Shown: piece by piece, positions 9,660-21,709 of the stretch | How the letters are laid out: each line of letters starts with the position of its first letter | Position numbering within the stretch: position 1 is the stretch's first letter | Assembly (NCBI GenBank): GCA_006384855.1 | Contig: VCJN01003013.1 | Coordinates: forward strand, 1-64,000 | Direction of reading: 5' to 3' | Length of the DNA stretch: 64,000 nucleotides | DNA from: Tetraselmis striata | Lineage: Eukaryota; Chlorophyta; Chlorodendrophyceae; Chlorodendrales; Chlorodendraceae | Translations under genes and position numbers: made by a program | Notes under the pieces: generated by a model | Told to the model about the DNA's origin: nothing | What the model saw: only the letters and a program-made list of their open reading frames with translations | Database searches by the model: none

Positions 9660-10900
9660 AGTTTGGCAATTAGAGTAGAAATAGAAAAGGTTTTGACAAT
9701 TTGCCCTTTCTTGAAACATTCCTGGCTGATACATCTAGTTGTATTCGTCAGTTTTCTCAGAGCTTGTCAGGCTTGGTCGTATTGCGAATCGATCTCGGAT
9801 GGCACTAATGTCATTTTCTCATTGTGTACTGCCCCGATGAGTGATCTAGGAAGCCTTGCTCAAGCCTTTCTAGTCCACTATTCAGATCAGAATTCTAGAG
9901 AAAATGGCAAAATGTTGTGAAATTCGATTGCGTGCTGATTGAAAGATTACAAAATGCTCTTTGCAATCCATGGCGAACGGCCAGTTTGTGAATGTCGCAT
10001 GCAGCCCGCTAGCTGACCCTAGACGCTAAACCTCGGATCTCGGACCAACGCCAGTGAACCGATGCTCCACGCGCATGGTCGGAGACACGGAGGCCACGAC
10101 GACGACAGTCTCATCAGAGTCCCGGTCCACATGCCGGAACATGTCCCACCCGCGAACAACGGCCCCAACACCGCAAAGCCACATGCTGCGAGCGGTCGAC
10201 CCGGTTGGGGGCAGATCCATAGAGGACTCCAACTTTGCTGGGGCATAGATCACATTCCAAATTGTAGAAGAAAGATCTGCACCGACCAGAATATGGTGCG
10301 GGTTCGCGACTCGCGGTGAACACGGCATACGACCCGCTCGCGCAAGCCCTACGAAAATATTGGCCACGGATAGCGTCGTGCGAACCATAGCAATCCTCAC
10401 GAGCCGGATTGACACTCATCCACCGTTAAGGAACTGACAAAGCTCATGCGCCTCAGTTGCTCCGAGCCGCCCGAGCAAAACCCCGACAAAGGTAACTGCC
10501 TTTCTCGAGTGCATGCATATTAGCGGTACAATGCATAAGCAATGGCTAGCAGACGAAATGGTGTAGGTATACGAAATAAATAAAGCACCGCATGCACGCA
10601 TGAGGCCCGCTCGGCAAACCCATATGCACAACCGCACCAACAAACACAAAACACGGGGATATAACCTAACACCATGAGCTTGCCATGCACCAGCACCCCT
10701 GCGCGGCACCGTCACCCGGGGGAGCGGGCGGGTAGGGGCACGGGGGGCGAGATGACACACCTCTCTCATGGATCCATGAGCTTGGCCTTCAAAGGGCTGC
10801 ACGGTACGCGCTTTGATTCGCGGACCATGCGCGGGTTCGTGCAGCCGGGCCGTAAGACATCTGGCATGTTTAGCAGCAAAGTCTAAGGAGAAACACAATA
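9660..10900. other. Decayed coding-like sequence, unrecognised
   Basis: A minus-strand frame at 10026-10415 has balanced, protein-like composition (HHILVGADLSSTIWNVIYAP, SMWLCGVGAVVRGWDMFRHV), but I recognise no family. It looks like a broken remnant. The AT-richer flank 9660-9960 shows nothing coding. Confidence 0.3.
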
Positions 10901-12125
10901 TTTTCCACTCGCACACAGACGGGAGGGGCAAAGCAGTTCCTCCTAGCGAAGCCGAGGCCGAGAAGCGGTTTGACGACATGGAGAGCCAAATTCTCTTTTT
11001 GGCGGCGAAGTTTGACTTATGTGCCGATGTCATCGAGGAGTAGTTTCACACCTTGCGGGAGAAGCAGTGGGAGGAGTCGCGTCCGTTCGACAAGTTCTGC
11101 TCTAAAGACGCTGAAGAGCTGCATAACCGGCTCCGCAACAACCCTCCGTGCCCGGCACGAGGAGCTACGGCCGATACATGCACTTCCGCGCAACCCAAAG
11201 CCGGCCCCGCTGCGCACAACGCCCGGAACGCGGCAGAACTGCCCCACAATGCCGGCCGCCGTGGAACATATGCTTGAGGTCATAGTCGGTCTCAGGCGGC
11301 GGTTGGAGTGGAACCCCGTGACCACCATAAGACCTGGGAATACTAACGAGGATTCCATCAACTAGTACTTCGACGCCGGCCAAGGCAAGTCTGTGATTGT
11401 GGACATGTCCGAACATCACGACAACATCACCGAGGCCGAGCGCAGCGACCTTCTCGGCGATTGGGAGGCTACACGATCCGTGAGTAAGATCTGAAAGCAC
11501 ATGGACGTGAAGGACCCGGATGAGAGCTAGAGAAAGCTGAAACTGGTGGCGTACGAGCCATAGGTCCCCGACCGTAGTGGAAACCCCGAGATCCCCCTAT
11601 GGCTTGCAGTGGATCTCGCGCGCATCGATGGCCGCATGGTTCCCGACACCAGCATGGAGGCTGCGCAAAGGATGCTGTGGCGTCCAGTGGCGGCCTTGCC
11701 AATGCGTACGTACGAACGATACTACATGCAACTTGCTGGCGGCGCCGCGTCGTCGTCCTTCACGACCAACTTCATGGGCACCCGCGTCCCCGTGGTATCG
11801 CTCCTCGGGAAGACTTTCGGCGGTGACAATAAGGTGCTAGAACAATGGGAGCCTTGGGACGACCTTTTGATCGTCATGTGGTTCTAGATTCACGAGCGGG
11901 ACGACGGAGTGCACATGCCTCGAGACTGCCTGGATCACGGAAGGCTCCGCCTGGAGTATATTGAGCTGACGACCTTCCTTCTTACGGCCTTCCAGAACAA
12001 CGACCCCATGAAGATTGAGGCGGCGGGAGAGATGCGCTTGGTGCTAGCACATATCTCTCCAACGCGAGAGGGATATGTGGAGCAAGCGAACCCGCGAGCT
12101 CGTAGCGATGGACATCGACCCTAAC
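10900..12125 (+). pseudogene. Broken coding relic of unknown family
   Basis: Protein-like plus-strand segments follow each other over 1.2 kb: EKRFDDMESQILFLAAKFDL near 10960, DAGQGKSVIVDMSEHHDNIT near 11370, and SSSFTTNFMGTRVPVVSLLG near 11750. Together they suggest a once-continuous coding region of an inserted element that is now broken in several places. No hallmark motif identifies the family. Confidence 0.35.
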
Positions 12126-12129
12126 GCGC

Positions 12130-13330
12130 AAGTGGCTAGACTACACTGCGCGAACTTGTTCGATCTCGACTACCACCACCAATAGATAGTATATAGGCAT
12201 TGTAGCCGCTTGGCAACTATTAGCCCCCCCCCCTCCCCCCCCACAAATATCCCCTTTTAACTCGCTCATGTTTCGAACAACGCTGGCTGGCGCTTCTTCG
12301 CTTCTGTTGCCGACAGGCTGATGTCTATGGCTCACAAAATATGGTTTCGATGCATCACAATGTGTTGCATGTCCGAGGACACTCCAACACCTACACGCAT
12401 GTTATTCGTGTCTTCTGCAACACAGTGAGAGTGTCGACAACCACCGGCCACCTCCGTTCCACAATTTCCACATCGCAGGTTAGACCGGCCTATAAAGTAA
12501 ACCGACTTGCTGTTGAGCTTACGGCCAGCATTGCCAAGGAGTGTTTTTCCCCGCCTTCACATCCGACTCTCGAGACACCGTTGGCAACAACTCAAGGCGG
12601 GGGCCGGTCTCGGCAGCGAGACGGCGACGCGGCCTATCTAGCCGCTTGGCTGCCGCCGGTGGCGCGCAGCGCTTGACCATGCAGCGAGATCCGGTGGGAA
12701 CACGCATATACCTGCAGTCACGTGTTCGCGTGTTTGTACGACGGACGTGCGTCGTGCACATCCGGTGCGAGAGGCGCGTACATGCGCTGGCGCCATGTAC
12801 GTGTGTCAACACCAGCCGCCCCCGTATGAAACACTCAGCGTCCATTGATGATGATAGGTAATGCTGTATACTGCAACATAGCCACGTGGCCTACAAAGGC
12901 CCCGCCCACACACTTTAATTACCGGATCACCCTATGCGAGTTGGATAGGGTCGGCCCCTTCCCTGATGCTGGGTAGCCCGCTTGTCAAGAAAAATAGCTT
13001 GATTAAGTTGTTTTAAATTTCGGGAAGTACATAGCAGGCAGCATAGGAACACCCGCCGCAAGAGCACCGACGTGGCACCGGGACACCGCGGCAACACCGC
13101 ACGCCCTGGCGCGCAATAGCACGCATGTAGTGGGCACAACGTGCGGAGCAGCACGCACCGTGCCACACTACCGCACGCCACAACACACACCGGGCCACGC
13201 CGCACGCTCCAGAGCACCGACCGAACCCGCACGAAGAGCAATGCACGCGGTATTGTGCAAACACGCATGTAGCCACCTAGGTACCATATATATTTCAAGC
13301 AGCAACAATACCAATACGTGTAGGGCTCCG
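12130..13330. other. Gene-poor stretch with CAC/GCAC-rich degenerate repeats
   Basis: C-runs lie at about 12225-12241. The segment 13045-13260 consists of loosely repeated GCACCGNNNNGCAC words. Short open frames exist on both strands, but none has a recognisable domain. Confidence 0.4.
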
Positions 13331-13334
13331 GCTG

Positions 13335-13865
13335 TCGATAGGTTTGAGCGCTCCCTGTTGGGCGACTAATATGGGTTGACAGGTTGGTGGTGCCGGATGT
13401 GGCGTGGGACAACACAGAGCCGGGACACTAGGAGTCTCTTCGAGACATCATGAACAAGTCGGAGTACACGCACGGGCATGGTCTTCGGCACAGTGGGTGA
13501 GGTGAGCAAGGGGGTGCGCCGCACTGTGCGCGGTGTCGCATGCTTGGCCGCGGATCGGGGTGCCCTCTCATCGCGGGCTGGGCACTCGGTGCATCACCCG
13601 GGCTCACCAGGAGGCCTTACTCGCAACATATTTCCTTGGGGCCCGCCTGAGCTTGGTGGCGGCTCGAGAGTGTGCTCACAACCTCTTCGGGCGTCGCAGA
13701 GTCGTCCGCCATCCCGTTGCCGAAGCTGCACATCACGTCCGTCGCACACACGTGCATGCGTGGCCCGGACTCTGAACCGTGTGCGCATCACTCATCCATC
13801 CCGCCTTGCTTGTGCAGGATTCATGCCGCTTTTAGGCGGCTTGTTAGTGCGTAAACATCTTTAGA
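13335..13865 (+). repeat. Dispersed repeat, copy 1 (partner at 43.04 kb)
   Basis: This segment resembles 43040-43625 along most of its length. Shared landmarks in order are GTCGATAGGTTTGAGC/GTGGACCGGTTTGAGC, GTCGCATGCTTGG, GCGGATCGGG, CACCCGGGCTCA, the GTGCATGCGTGGCCCGGACTCT region, and a final CGCTTTTAGGCGGCTTG. The two have diverged moderately. Neither holds an intact long frame with a recognisable domain. Confidence 0.7.
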
Positions 13866-14370
13866 ACGCTGATATCCAGGCTGCCGGAGCACGTGAATAG
13901 TCCTATTGAAGACTTGAAGTACATCGAAAAAAGCTTCGTGTTTACGAATGTCGGTGCGGTTACACGAGGCTTGCCTTGTTTGCTTTTACCGGTCGTGGAT
14001 TGGTTACTGGCCTTTTTGTAATTAATACTATAGGCCACCGCTACTATGTTCCGGCACGGGCACGGCGACCGCGCGGCAGCACGACCCGTCGTCATACATG
14101 CAGTCGTAGCACGGCACCGCACTAAGTACGGGTACCTGTACGGGCGGGGCACACCGCCGCCGGCGGGCCCGCGCCGGCGCCTTGCTACCCATGGCTGGTA
14201 TCCGGGTACCGATAGGACATGTCCATCCAGCGCACAACAGCGCATAACATACTACGTTCATTCCCGTCCCAGTAGTTCGATCGGTGCGCTTCTGACAGGC
14301 GATGTTCGTGTGTGTGACCCTCTAATCCTTACCCTCTGGTGCTTCTGACCACTTCGAATCGCCTGTTTTT
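13866..14370. other. No gene seen
   Basis: AT-rich patches alternate with GC-rich ones. A GTACGGGTACCTGTACGG word lies at about 14127; similar GGTACGGGTAC words recur across the window. Nothing coding is supported. Confidence 0.3.
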
Positions 14371-14485
14371 TTTTCCCGCCCCCGGGACAGGACTGGCACC
14401 AGTGAAACCCTTGCAGCGTCTCTACGACGGCCGTTTAGGCAGCAATCCAGTTACGGAAAGCCCTGGGTAGGCTGTTAGGCGAATC
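14370..14485. repeat. Dispersed repeat, copy 1 (partner at 61.27 kb)
   Basis: TTTTCCCGCCCCCGGGACAG, then GCAGCGTCTCTACGACGGCC, then GGCAGCAATCCAGTT and GAAGCCCT are shared in the same order with 61268-61425. The partner has a longer middle section. The family is unknown. Confidence 0.7.
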
Positions 14486-14695
14486 GCCTGTTACTACTGG
14501 CGCGGACGCCTCCGCCCCGTCGGCCTCTGCCCTTCCCGCTTCAGTTCACCCCCTCCGTCCATCCCCTCCCCCGTCAAGAGCAGGCTCTTCGTGGCGCGCA
14601 CACGCCCTCCCCCACCGTACCCAGCCCAGCCCAGCAGCGACCGCCCGTCATCGTCCGCCGCGGCGGCCCGCCGGAGCGGGGCGACCAACCATAAT

Positions 14696-15403
14696 ATGTC
14701 TGCTGCCTCCAAGTCCACCATCAACTTTGCGGGTGCGGGGCCTGACCAGCTTCGTGCCGCCGCCGCGCTGCCTGTTACTCTTAACAGTGCCCGCATCCGG
14801 ACGGGATGGCCTCGCTCAGACGTTCCCTAGGCGAGGGGGGAGGGGGGAGGGGGGTGGGGGAGCAGCCGGCTTCCCCCAATTCAAAGTGGAACAAAAACCC
14901 GCGCCGGCCTGACTGCGCGGAGCGCCGCTCACTGTGCCGGTTCCGTCTCACGCCGGGTCTTACACTGATTGATGCCCGCGCGGTGTGCCCCAACGCACCA
15001 CGCAGAGGACGACGAGTTCAAGGAGTTCGACACAGACGGTGAGGCACGACTGCTGGCTTCTGCCTGAATTAGACACCCCCCCCCCCCCCTCTGCCCCTGC
15101 CCCAAGAAAAAAACCCCCCAAAGCTAACCCCTTCATGACCTACCTCCTTTCCCGGGTTCCCCGGTTTCTTCCAGCACATGCGACACACACATACATGTCC
15201 GGGTGGTGGCCTCTGCCGTGCACCCCCTCGTCACAGCCTCACTGCTGTGTGCAGACTGGAAGCCGGAGAAGGTCAACGCCTCGGAGCTGTGGGAGGAGGA
15301 TTGGGACAAGGACGGCGGCGCGGACGAGTTTTCTCAGCAGCTGCGCGCGGAGCTGGACAAGGCCCGGCAGCAGCTGCCCGCGCAGGGCGCCCAGCAGTCC
15401 TGA
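14696..15403 (+). CDS. SEM1: 26S proteasome / TREX-2 subunit SEM1 (DSS1)
   Basis: SEM1/DSS1 is a small acidic protein of the proteasome lid that also works in TREX-2 mRNA export and in BRCA2-type complexes. Three exons (14696-14732, 15006-15038, 15255-15403) join in frame to give about 72 residues, the usual family size. Exon 1 gives MSAASKSTINFA. Exon 2 gives the first acidic/aromatic motif, EDDEFKEFDTD. Exon 3 gives WEEDWDKDGGADEFSQQLRA, the diagnostic second motif and the C-terminal helix, ending in QQS. Splice sites are GT-AG. Intron 2 carries a C-run at about 15078-15090. The stop lies only 36 bp upstream of the BDP1 start, and no TGTAA signal lies between them. Confidence 0.9.
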
Positions 15404-15439
15404 GCACCCGCTCAGGCCTAGTCCTGGCGCCGCCCCGCC

Positions 15440-17457
15440 ATGAGCTTCAGCCTCTCCAAGCTCGACAAGCTAGACGCGACCGCGCAGAAGAAGGAGCGCC
15501 GCTCGGCGTTCAGGCCGTCCGCAGGCCCACGGGGCCGGCCGCGCGGGGCACCTACCCCGGCAGCCAAGGATGCGGCGGCGGAGGGCGCCCCGGAGGCGGA
15601 GCCTAGCCTCCCCTCGCAGCAGCCACCGCCCGCCGAAGACGCCCCGGTTCCTGCGGTGGGTGAACCCGTGCCGAGGGAGGATGCGGAGGCAAGATCTCGC
15701 CAGGAGGCGCCTGCAGACGGCGGACCTGGTGCCGCCAGCGTCCCCAGTAGGGGCGGCGGCCCGCTGTCCAAGCTGTCGGCTGGCCTTCCAAGTGCGGATG
15801 GGGCGGGTGGGAAGCCCCGGCGGCGCTACGCTCCCCGCGCGCCCCCGGCGGCAGAGGCCAGCGCGCCGGCTGCGGCGCCCCCTGCAGCCACTGGCACGAA
15901 GGACGCGGAAGGCGCCGCAGACAAGAGCGCCAGCGCAGCCGCCGCCACAGCCGCCACAACCGCCGCCGCCGCGCCGCCGGCCCCCAAGCGGAAGCAGCCC
16001 CAAAAGAGCGCACCTGAGGCGGCGCCGGCTGACGACGCGGCGCCGGCTGACGAGGCGCCGCCGGGGGAGACCGGCAAGGGGAAGGAGCCGGCGGCCGCGA
16101 AGCCCAAGCGCACCTACACGCGCCGCAAGACGGTCACCAAGACGGTGTGCCCACCACGACCGCCCCCTCCCTCTCCCAGGGTGGCACTGGTGGCATGATC
16201 GCCCGGGGCTGCTTTCCGCAACTACGTCTGTCAAAATCCTTCGCCGGGGGCCGTCATGATGTCATTAGCCAGAAACGATCGGTACACAAGTATCGATTTG
16301 GTCGCTGGTATCATTGAGTGTGTGTCTGCCGTAACTCCGCTCTGGGCCAAAAGCCGATGTACTTATCATGAGACGTGTCAGAATCCACTGTTTAAACGCA
16401 GGGACTCTCCCCCTCGATGGTACAAAGCCATGTACGATTCTTGAGACCCGCAACGCCGTTGACATGCCGCGGGTGCTTTCCTTTTATCCCTCTACTTAGC
16501 TTGATTTCGCGCGAGAAACTGACGCCTTCCCACAGTGCTCCGTGACTTGCACCGGGCCGCTCGTTTGGAGTATCTTCGGATCAAAGGACATTAATATGCC
16601 GACGCCTGGCAGATGCTTCGCTGGTTGCGAGCCTGCGTATGTGCACACCGGAAGCTGTCCTGAGCCCCCTCACTCCCCCCCTTTCTCCCCCGACACCGCC
16701 CCGCAGGTGGTGGACCCAGAGACTGGCGAGGAGTCGGTGGTCACCGTGCCAGCGCTGAAGACCAAGATGCACCGGCAGGGGACGCGCAAGCGGCCGCGCC
16801 TGCGGCTGGAGGACGTGGCGCCGGAGGAGCGCACACTGCGCGACATTATCACGTACGCTCCCCCACTGGCCCCCGCCGCCATCGCCAGGCGAACGTCCCG
16901 CGCGAACGCGACTTCCGTAGGAGGCGCTCCTGCCGCGTGTGTACCCGAGATCGCGCGTTGGGTTCGCGATGTATTACTGTTTTCGACCCCCTGGCGAAGA
17001 GAGTGACAGTGAAGCGCTTTTCATCTCGATATCTGTGAGAGAAATACACCACAATGACTGCACGGACATCCCGACGCTGTGCTGCGAAATCATTCATGTT
17101 TTTAACCCGCAAACCTCGTCAAATTCGCCAAGGGACTGGGTTTGCTGCCAGCCCCTTCACTCGCACCGCCGCCTGTTGGAAGCCCGGGGCGATTGCATGC
17201 GGTGCTCACTCTTTGGCGGCCGGTGTAATAACGTGCGCAGGAGCAGCCTGGTCATGGACCGCCGCCTGGAGACGACTCGCCAGGCGTCGGCCAAGGTGGC
17301 GGAGCAGGAGGCCAACAAGCACCTGCTCAGCCAGTCCAAGGCGGAGCCGGAGCCGTCCGCGATGGACCTGGCGCCGCAGGTGCAGGTGGTGGACGGCCGC
17401 ATCGTCGTCAACCAGAACACCCTCGTGGTGCAGGTGGGTGTCTGGGCGCACCGATTA

Positions 17458-17488
<31 letters not shown>

Positions 17489-18145
17489 CCCCCTTTGCGT
17501 GGACTCCAGCGTCTGACTCCGTGCCGGCTCTCACTGCTGCCGTGCGCTCCTCCGCAGGCCCGGCGCACCGAGGTGAGCGGGTACCGCCGGGTGGTGGAGG
17601 ACCAGCCGCTGCTCAACTCGCACTCGTACTCCAACTGGCACAAGCCGGTGCGGTGGAACAAGGAGGACACGGAGCTGTTCTTCAAGGCGCTCACGCAGTT
17701 TGGGCTCGACCTGACCCTCATCTCGCAGCTCTTCCCGACGCGCACGCGGAGCCAGATCAAGCAGAAGTACATCCGCGAGTCCAAGAAGGACCTCCCCCGC
17801 GTGGAAGCCTGCCTGTCGGGGAAGAGCCGGGACATGGCGCAGTACCACACGGTCATCGCGCAGCTCAAGGCGCAGGCGGCGTCTGGGGTGGCCGGGTCGC
17901 CGGGATCCCCGGCTGCCGCAGCCGCTTCGCCAGGCAGTGCCGGCGGCGAAGCCCGGCCTGCCCCCGCGGGTCAGCCCATTGCAGCTCAGCCCAGCGCCGG
18001 CGAGGCTGCCCCAGAGCCCGGGCCGTCCTCCGCCCCAGCAGAGCCGCCGCCGACCACCGAGGGCCCGGGCGTGGCGCCCCAGCCCCAGCTGGGCAGTGCA
18101 TATAACGACGACTTTTTCGATGAGGAGGATGCTTACATCTACTGA
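15440..18145 (+). CDS. BDP1: TFIIIB subunit B'' (BDP1)
   Basis: BDP1 joins TBP and BRF1 to form TFIIIB, which recruits RNA polymerase III to tRNA and 5S genes. Four exons (15440-16144, 16707-16888, 17241-17433, 17558-18145) give about 555 residues. The N-terminal ~235 residues are Ala/Pro/Lys-rich and low in complexity. Exon 2 has ERTLRDIITYAPPL, matching the conserved block before the core. Exon 3 has VQVVDGRIVVNQNTLVVQ. Exon 4 carries the SANT domain, WNKEDTELFFKALTQFGLDL followed by LISQLFPTRTRSQIKQKY. The tail is Ala/Pro-rich and ends in acidic DDFFDEEDAY. Exon 2 joins exon 3 in frame only through a GC donor (CCAG then GCGAAC). A TGTAA lies about 100 bp past the stop. Confidence 0.9.
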
Positions 18146-18243
18146 GACGTCGCAGTGCCGTGCGGAGTGTGTAGATTCCGCACCCGCAGGGGCTGATGCT
18201 CCAGCAGCATCAGCGTGCACAGCCTCGTCTCCTCCCCCATTCC

Positions 18244-18248
18244 TGTAA
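18244..18248 (+). terminator. Candidate TGTAA polyadenylation signal of BDP1
   Basis: TGTAA lies about 100 bp after the BDP1 stop. In green algae TGTAA replaces AATAAA. The call rests on motif and position only. Confidence 0.45.
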
Positions 18249-18279
18249 TTATGCGCAGCGAACAGTGATGTGGGATGCA

Positions 18280-19000
18280 TCCCACGTTGATGATGATGAT
18301 AACGATGATGGTTCCCTTAGCTCCTGGTGATGCACCTGATCCCGGGGAGCGAGAGGCCCTCAGAGCGAGATGACTGCGAAAGAGTCTGGGTGGGGGACAG
18401 TCATGGGGGATCTCCCCGAACGCATCTGCATTGCAACCCCCCCCCCCCCCCCCCCCCCCCCTCCTTTCTCCCTTTGCGCTCTCAGTGATTATACACATCT
18501 ATTCACAGGCTCGGGTTTGTAGCCAGTGATGATTCTGAAGACTGTACACCAATCAGCAAACAGCGCAGAAGATGAAGTATACATGAGGCAGCTGAGGACC
18601 ATCCATGACTAGGCCAGGATTGACTGCAGGTGGTCATTCCCGACAGCTCTGAACTCTCCCGCCCACCACGCCCGTAGTGGGTGCAGCAGCAGCTTTTCCA
18701 ACCACTGCTGCTGTTCAAGCGGCAGGCAAGACACTTCCCATCCCAGGTCAAACTAATCTTCCCCAAAGCTGAGCTGCCCAGACTGGTTTAAAAACTCATC
18801 CGGGTCATCAGACTGGTATTTCACTACGAGCACCTCCTCTGCCTTGCTCACACTTCAACCCCCCGATTGCCCATCCATCCTACAAGAATCCAATGGCCAA
18901 TTAACAGTTCGCACCCAAACTATGCAACTGATAATAAACACTTCATGCTACGTCGAGTCCCATGGTTTATCTGTGGCGTGCTCTATTTGATACTCTTCGT
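18280..19000. other. 3' flank of BDP1, C-run and GAT repeats
   Basis: A GATGATGAT run lies at about 18288-18310 and a C-run at about 18439-18462. No gene is seen. Confidence 0.4.
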
Positions 19001-19002
19001 CA

Positions 19003-20470
19003 ATAGGTTTCCTCTTCTCAGCGGTGGATCACCACACGAGCCCATATGTGGCAATTGGGTCCCTTACGTGTGGAAGGGGCAGCCCCGGTAGGGGATGGTG
19101 AGAAAGGGAAAGGAAGGGGGGGGGCACTATCAATACTTTACAATTCGATAAAATCTAATACAGAAAGCAATTGGACCATCAACACCTCACACACACACAC
19201 AATCTTTCCGCTTCTCAGCGGTGGATCACCAAACGAGCGCATGGTGTGTTCACTGGCAATTGGGAACTATATGTGAAGAACAGGGGCAGCCCAAGTAGGG
19301 AATGGTAAGACAGGGAAAGGAAGGGGGGCACTGTCAATATTTTACAGTTCGATAAAATCTAATACAGAAAGCAATTGGACCATCAACACCTCACACACAC
19401 ACACACACAATCTTTCCGCTTCTCAGCGGTGGATCACCACACGAGCCCATGGTGTGTTCACCGGAAGGCAATTGGGAACTACATGTGTGGAACAGGGGCA
19501 GCCCCAGTAGGGGATGGTGAGACAGGGAAAGGAAGGGGGGGAGGGGGCTGTCAATAGTTTACAATTCGATAAAATCTAATACAGAAAGCAATTGGACCAT
19601 CAACACCTCACACACACGCACAATCTTTCCTCTTCTCAGCGGTGGATCACCACACGAGCCCATATGTGGCAATTGGGTCCCTTACGTGTGGAAGGGGCAG
19701 CCCCGGTAGGGGATGGTGAGAAAGGGAAAGGAAGGGGGGGGGCACTATCAATACTTTACAATTCGATAAAATCTAATGCAGAAAGCAATTGGACCATCAA
19801 CACCCCACACACACACACAATCTTTCCGCTTCTCAGCGGTGGATCACCACACGAGCCCATGGTGTGTTCACTGGAAGGCAATTGGGTCCCTTATGTGTGG
19901 AACAGGGGCAGCCCCAGTAGGGGATGGTGAGACAGGGGAAGGAAGGGGGGGGGGGGGGGGGGGCACTGTCAATATTTTACAGTTCGATAAAATCTAATGC
20001 AGAAAGAAATTGGACCATCAACACCCCCCCCCCCCCCACACACACACACACAATCTTTCCGCTTCTCAGCGGTGGATCACCACACGAGCCCATGGTGTGT
20101 TCACCGGAAGGCAATTGGGTCCCTTATGTGTGGAACAGGGGCAGCCCCAGTAGGGGATGGTGAGACAGGGGAAGGAAGGGGGGGGGGGGGGGGGGGGGGG
20201 GGGCTGTCAATATTTTACAGTTCGATAAAATCTAATGCAGAAAGCAATTGGACCATCAACACCCCACACACACACACAATCTTTCCGCTTCTCAGCGGTG
20301 GAACACCACACGAGCCCATAGTGTGTTCACCGGAAGGCAATTGGGTCCTGTATGTGAAGAACAGGGGCAGCCCAAGTAGGGGATGGTGAGAAAGGGAAAG
20401 GAAGGGGGGGGGCACTGTCAATATTTTACAATTCGAAAAAATCTAATACGGAAAGCAATTGGACCATCGC
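19003..20470. repeat. Satellite of seven ~195-230-bp units
   Basis: CTTCTCAGCGGTGGATCACC occurs at about 19012, 19206, 19419, 19626, 19827, 20057 and 20284 (the last with an AACACC variant). Each unit also contains an AATTGGACCATCAACACC box, a CA-dinucleotide run, AGTAGGGGATGGTGAGA, a G-run of variable length and TTTACAATTCGATAAAATC. Length differences come mainly from the CA and G runs. The array lies between the convergent BDP1 and CUE genes. Confidence 0.92.
20426..20430 (-). terminator. Candidate TGTAA polyadenylation signal of the CUE gene
   Basis: TTACA on the plus strand (TGTAA on the minus strand) lies about 150 bp past the CUE-protein stop. It belongs to the last satellite unit, so the satellite may supply the signal. 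Confidence 0.4.
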
Positions 20471-20581
20471 TCTCTGGGGGCATATGACACAGCGCCCTCA
20501 TCCTGTGCTGACCTCCGCGGACAATGAACGCCCCCTGCCCAACTGAACCCTTTCAGACTACCCTCCGCGGGCACGGGACCG

Positions 20582-21701
20582 TCAAAAGACGTCCGGATGC
20601 CGGTGCAGCGGCATGGGGGCGGACTCGGCCTGCCGGAGGTGGAGCGTGAGCGAGTAGTTGCTGAGCTCCAGGGCAGTGACCTTCTCCTGGTACTGCTGCA
20701 GCATCTGCTGCAGCCGCGTCACCTCCTGGTCCTTCTCCGCCAGCTCCTGCATGCGCGCATTCTGAATCTGCACCGCGCGCTTGAGGATGCCGTTGTCGCG
20801 CTGCAGCTCCGCCAGCTGGCCGGTCAGCGCCGCCTGCTCCCCTTTGGCGGCCTCCTTGGTGCTCTTCTGCACCTGCTGCTCAAACGTCTGCAGCACCTTG
20901 GCGGCCCGCAGCCGCGCGTCATCCATGTCCGACGCGGCCGCCATCTCGGCCACCACGGTGTTTATCCAGTCGTCGGCACTGCGCGCTCCCTCCTGGGCAG
21001 GCTCCGCCGCGGCGGGCTTAGCGGCTGCCACATCCCCCTCTGCGCACGGCAAGAGGACCGCCGATTCAGGTCCCCGCCCTTGCACGCATTCTCGACCGAC
21101 TGGCGAACAGGGGAAAGGGAGGGGCGGGCCCTCGCCTGGCGCCTCGCCAGTGGCCTGCACCGACACCTGCACCTCCTGCACATACGCCGCGCCGTGCTTG
21201 CCAGCGTCCGCATCCTTGGCGGCGCTCAGCCGCAGCTCCCCCAGGCGCTTGATCGCCGCATCGATGTTGTCGCCGCACTCGTACAGGACGCTGCAGATAA
21301 CCTGGGGCGGGGCAGCCGGGGGATAGATCCTGTCAGCGGGCGCGGCGAAAAAATCGTCTAGACCGAAATAGACTGCAGATGTCGAAAGCAGAACTTTGCT
21401 GCCGTTGAAAAGGGAGAAAACAGCACTACTATCGCATACAATCCGGGGCTGGCTCGGCCCTCACCTCTTTCTCCATCTGAGGAAACAGGTCGGCCAGGTG
21501 CTGCAGAACCGCGGGCGTGAGGCGCCCGGGCTGGCTGCCACAGCCAAAAGGGCTGCCGCGCGCGCGGCGGACCCGCTTGGCGAACGAGCCGGCTGCGCCG
21601 CTGTCGGACCAGGCGCTGTCGTGGGGGTGGTGGGGCTCCGGGGACCCGTGCTCGAAGAACCGCTTGCTGCCGCAGATCGGTGAGTGCGTTACGACCGACA
21701 T
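20582..21701 (-). CDS. Plant-type CUE-domain protein
   Basis: CUE domains bind ubiquitin. This protein matches the plant family with an N-terminal CUE domain and C-terminal coiled coil (Arabidopsis At5g32440 type). Exon 1 (21465-21701) starts MSVVTHSPICGSKRFFEHG and ends in the CUE core LTPAVLQHLADLFPQMEKE. Exon 2, from 21301 downward, continues VICSVLYECGDNIDAAIKRL. The C-terminal part is a coiled coil (LQRDNGILKRAVQIQNARMQ, then EKVTALELSNYSLTLHLRQA) ending in HPDVF, the plant hallmark. The remaining frame is open to the stop at 20582 (318 residues in total). An in-frame GC-AG intron at 21040-21135, with a pyrimidine tract before its AG, would remove an atypical insert and leave 286 residues. 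I favour the spliced form. Confidence 0.85.
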
Positions 21702-21709
21702 AAAGGGCG

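Noticed and set aside
10416-11033. 205-residue minus-strand open frame
   Set aside because: Composition is irregular, with Cys/His/Arg-rich low-quality segments, and the opposite strand carries a more protein-like relic over part of it.
15470-16259. Long antisense and alternative-frame ORFs over BDP1 exon 1
   Set aside because: High-GC shadows of the Ala/Pro/Lys-rich N-terminal coding region. Only the plus-strand frame starting at 15440 connects to the SANT exon.
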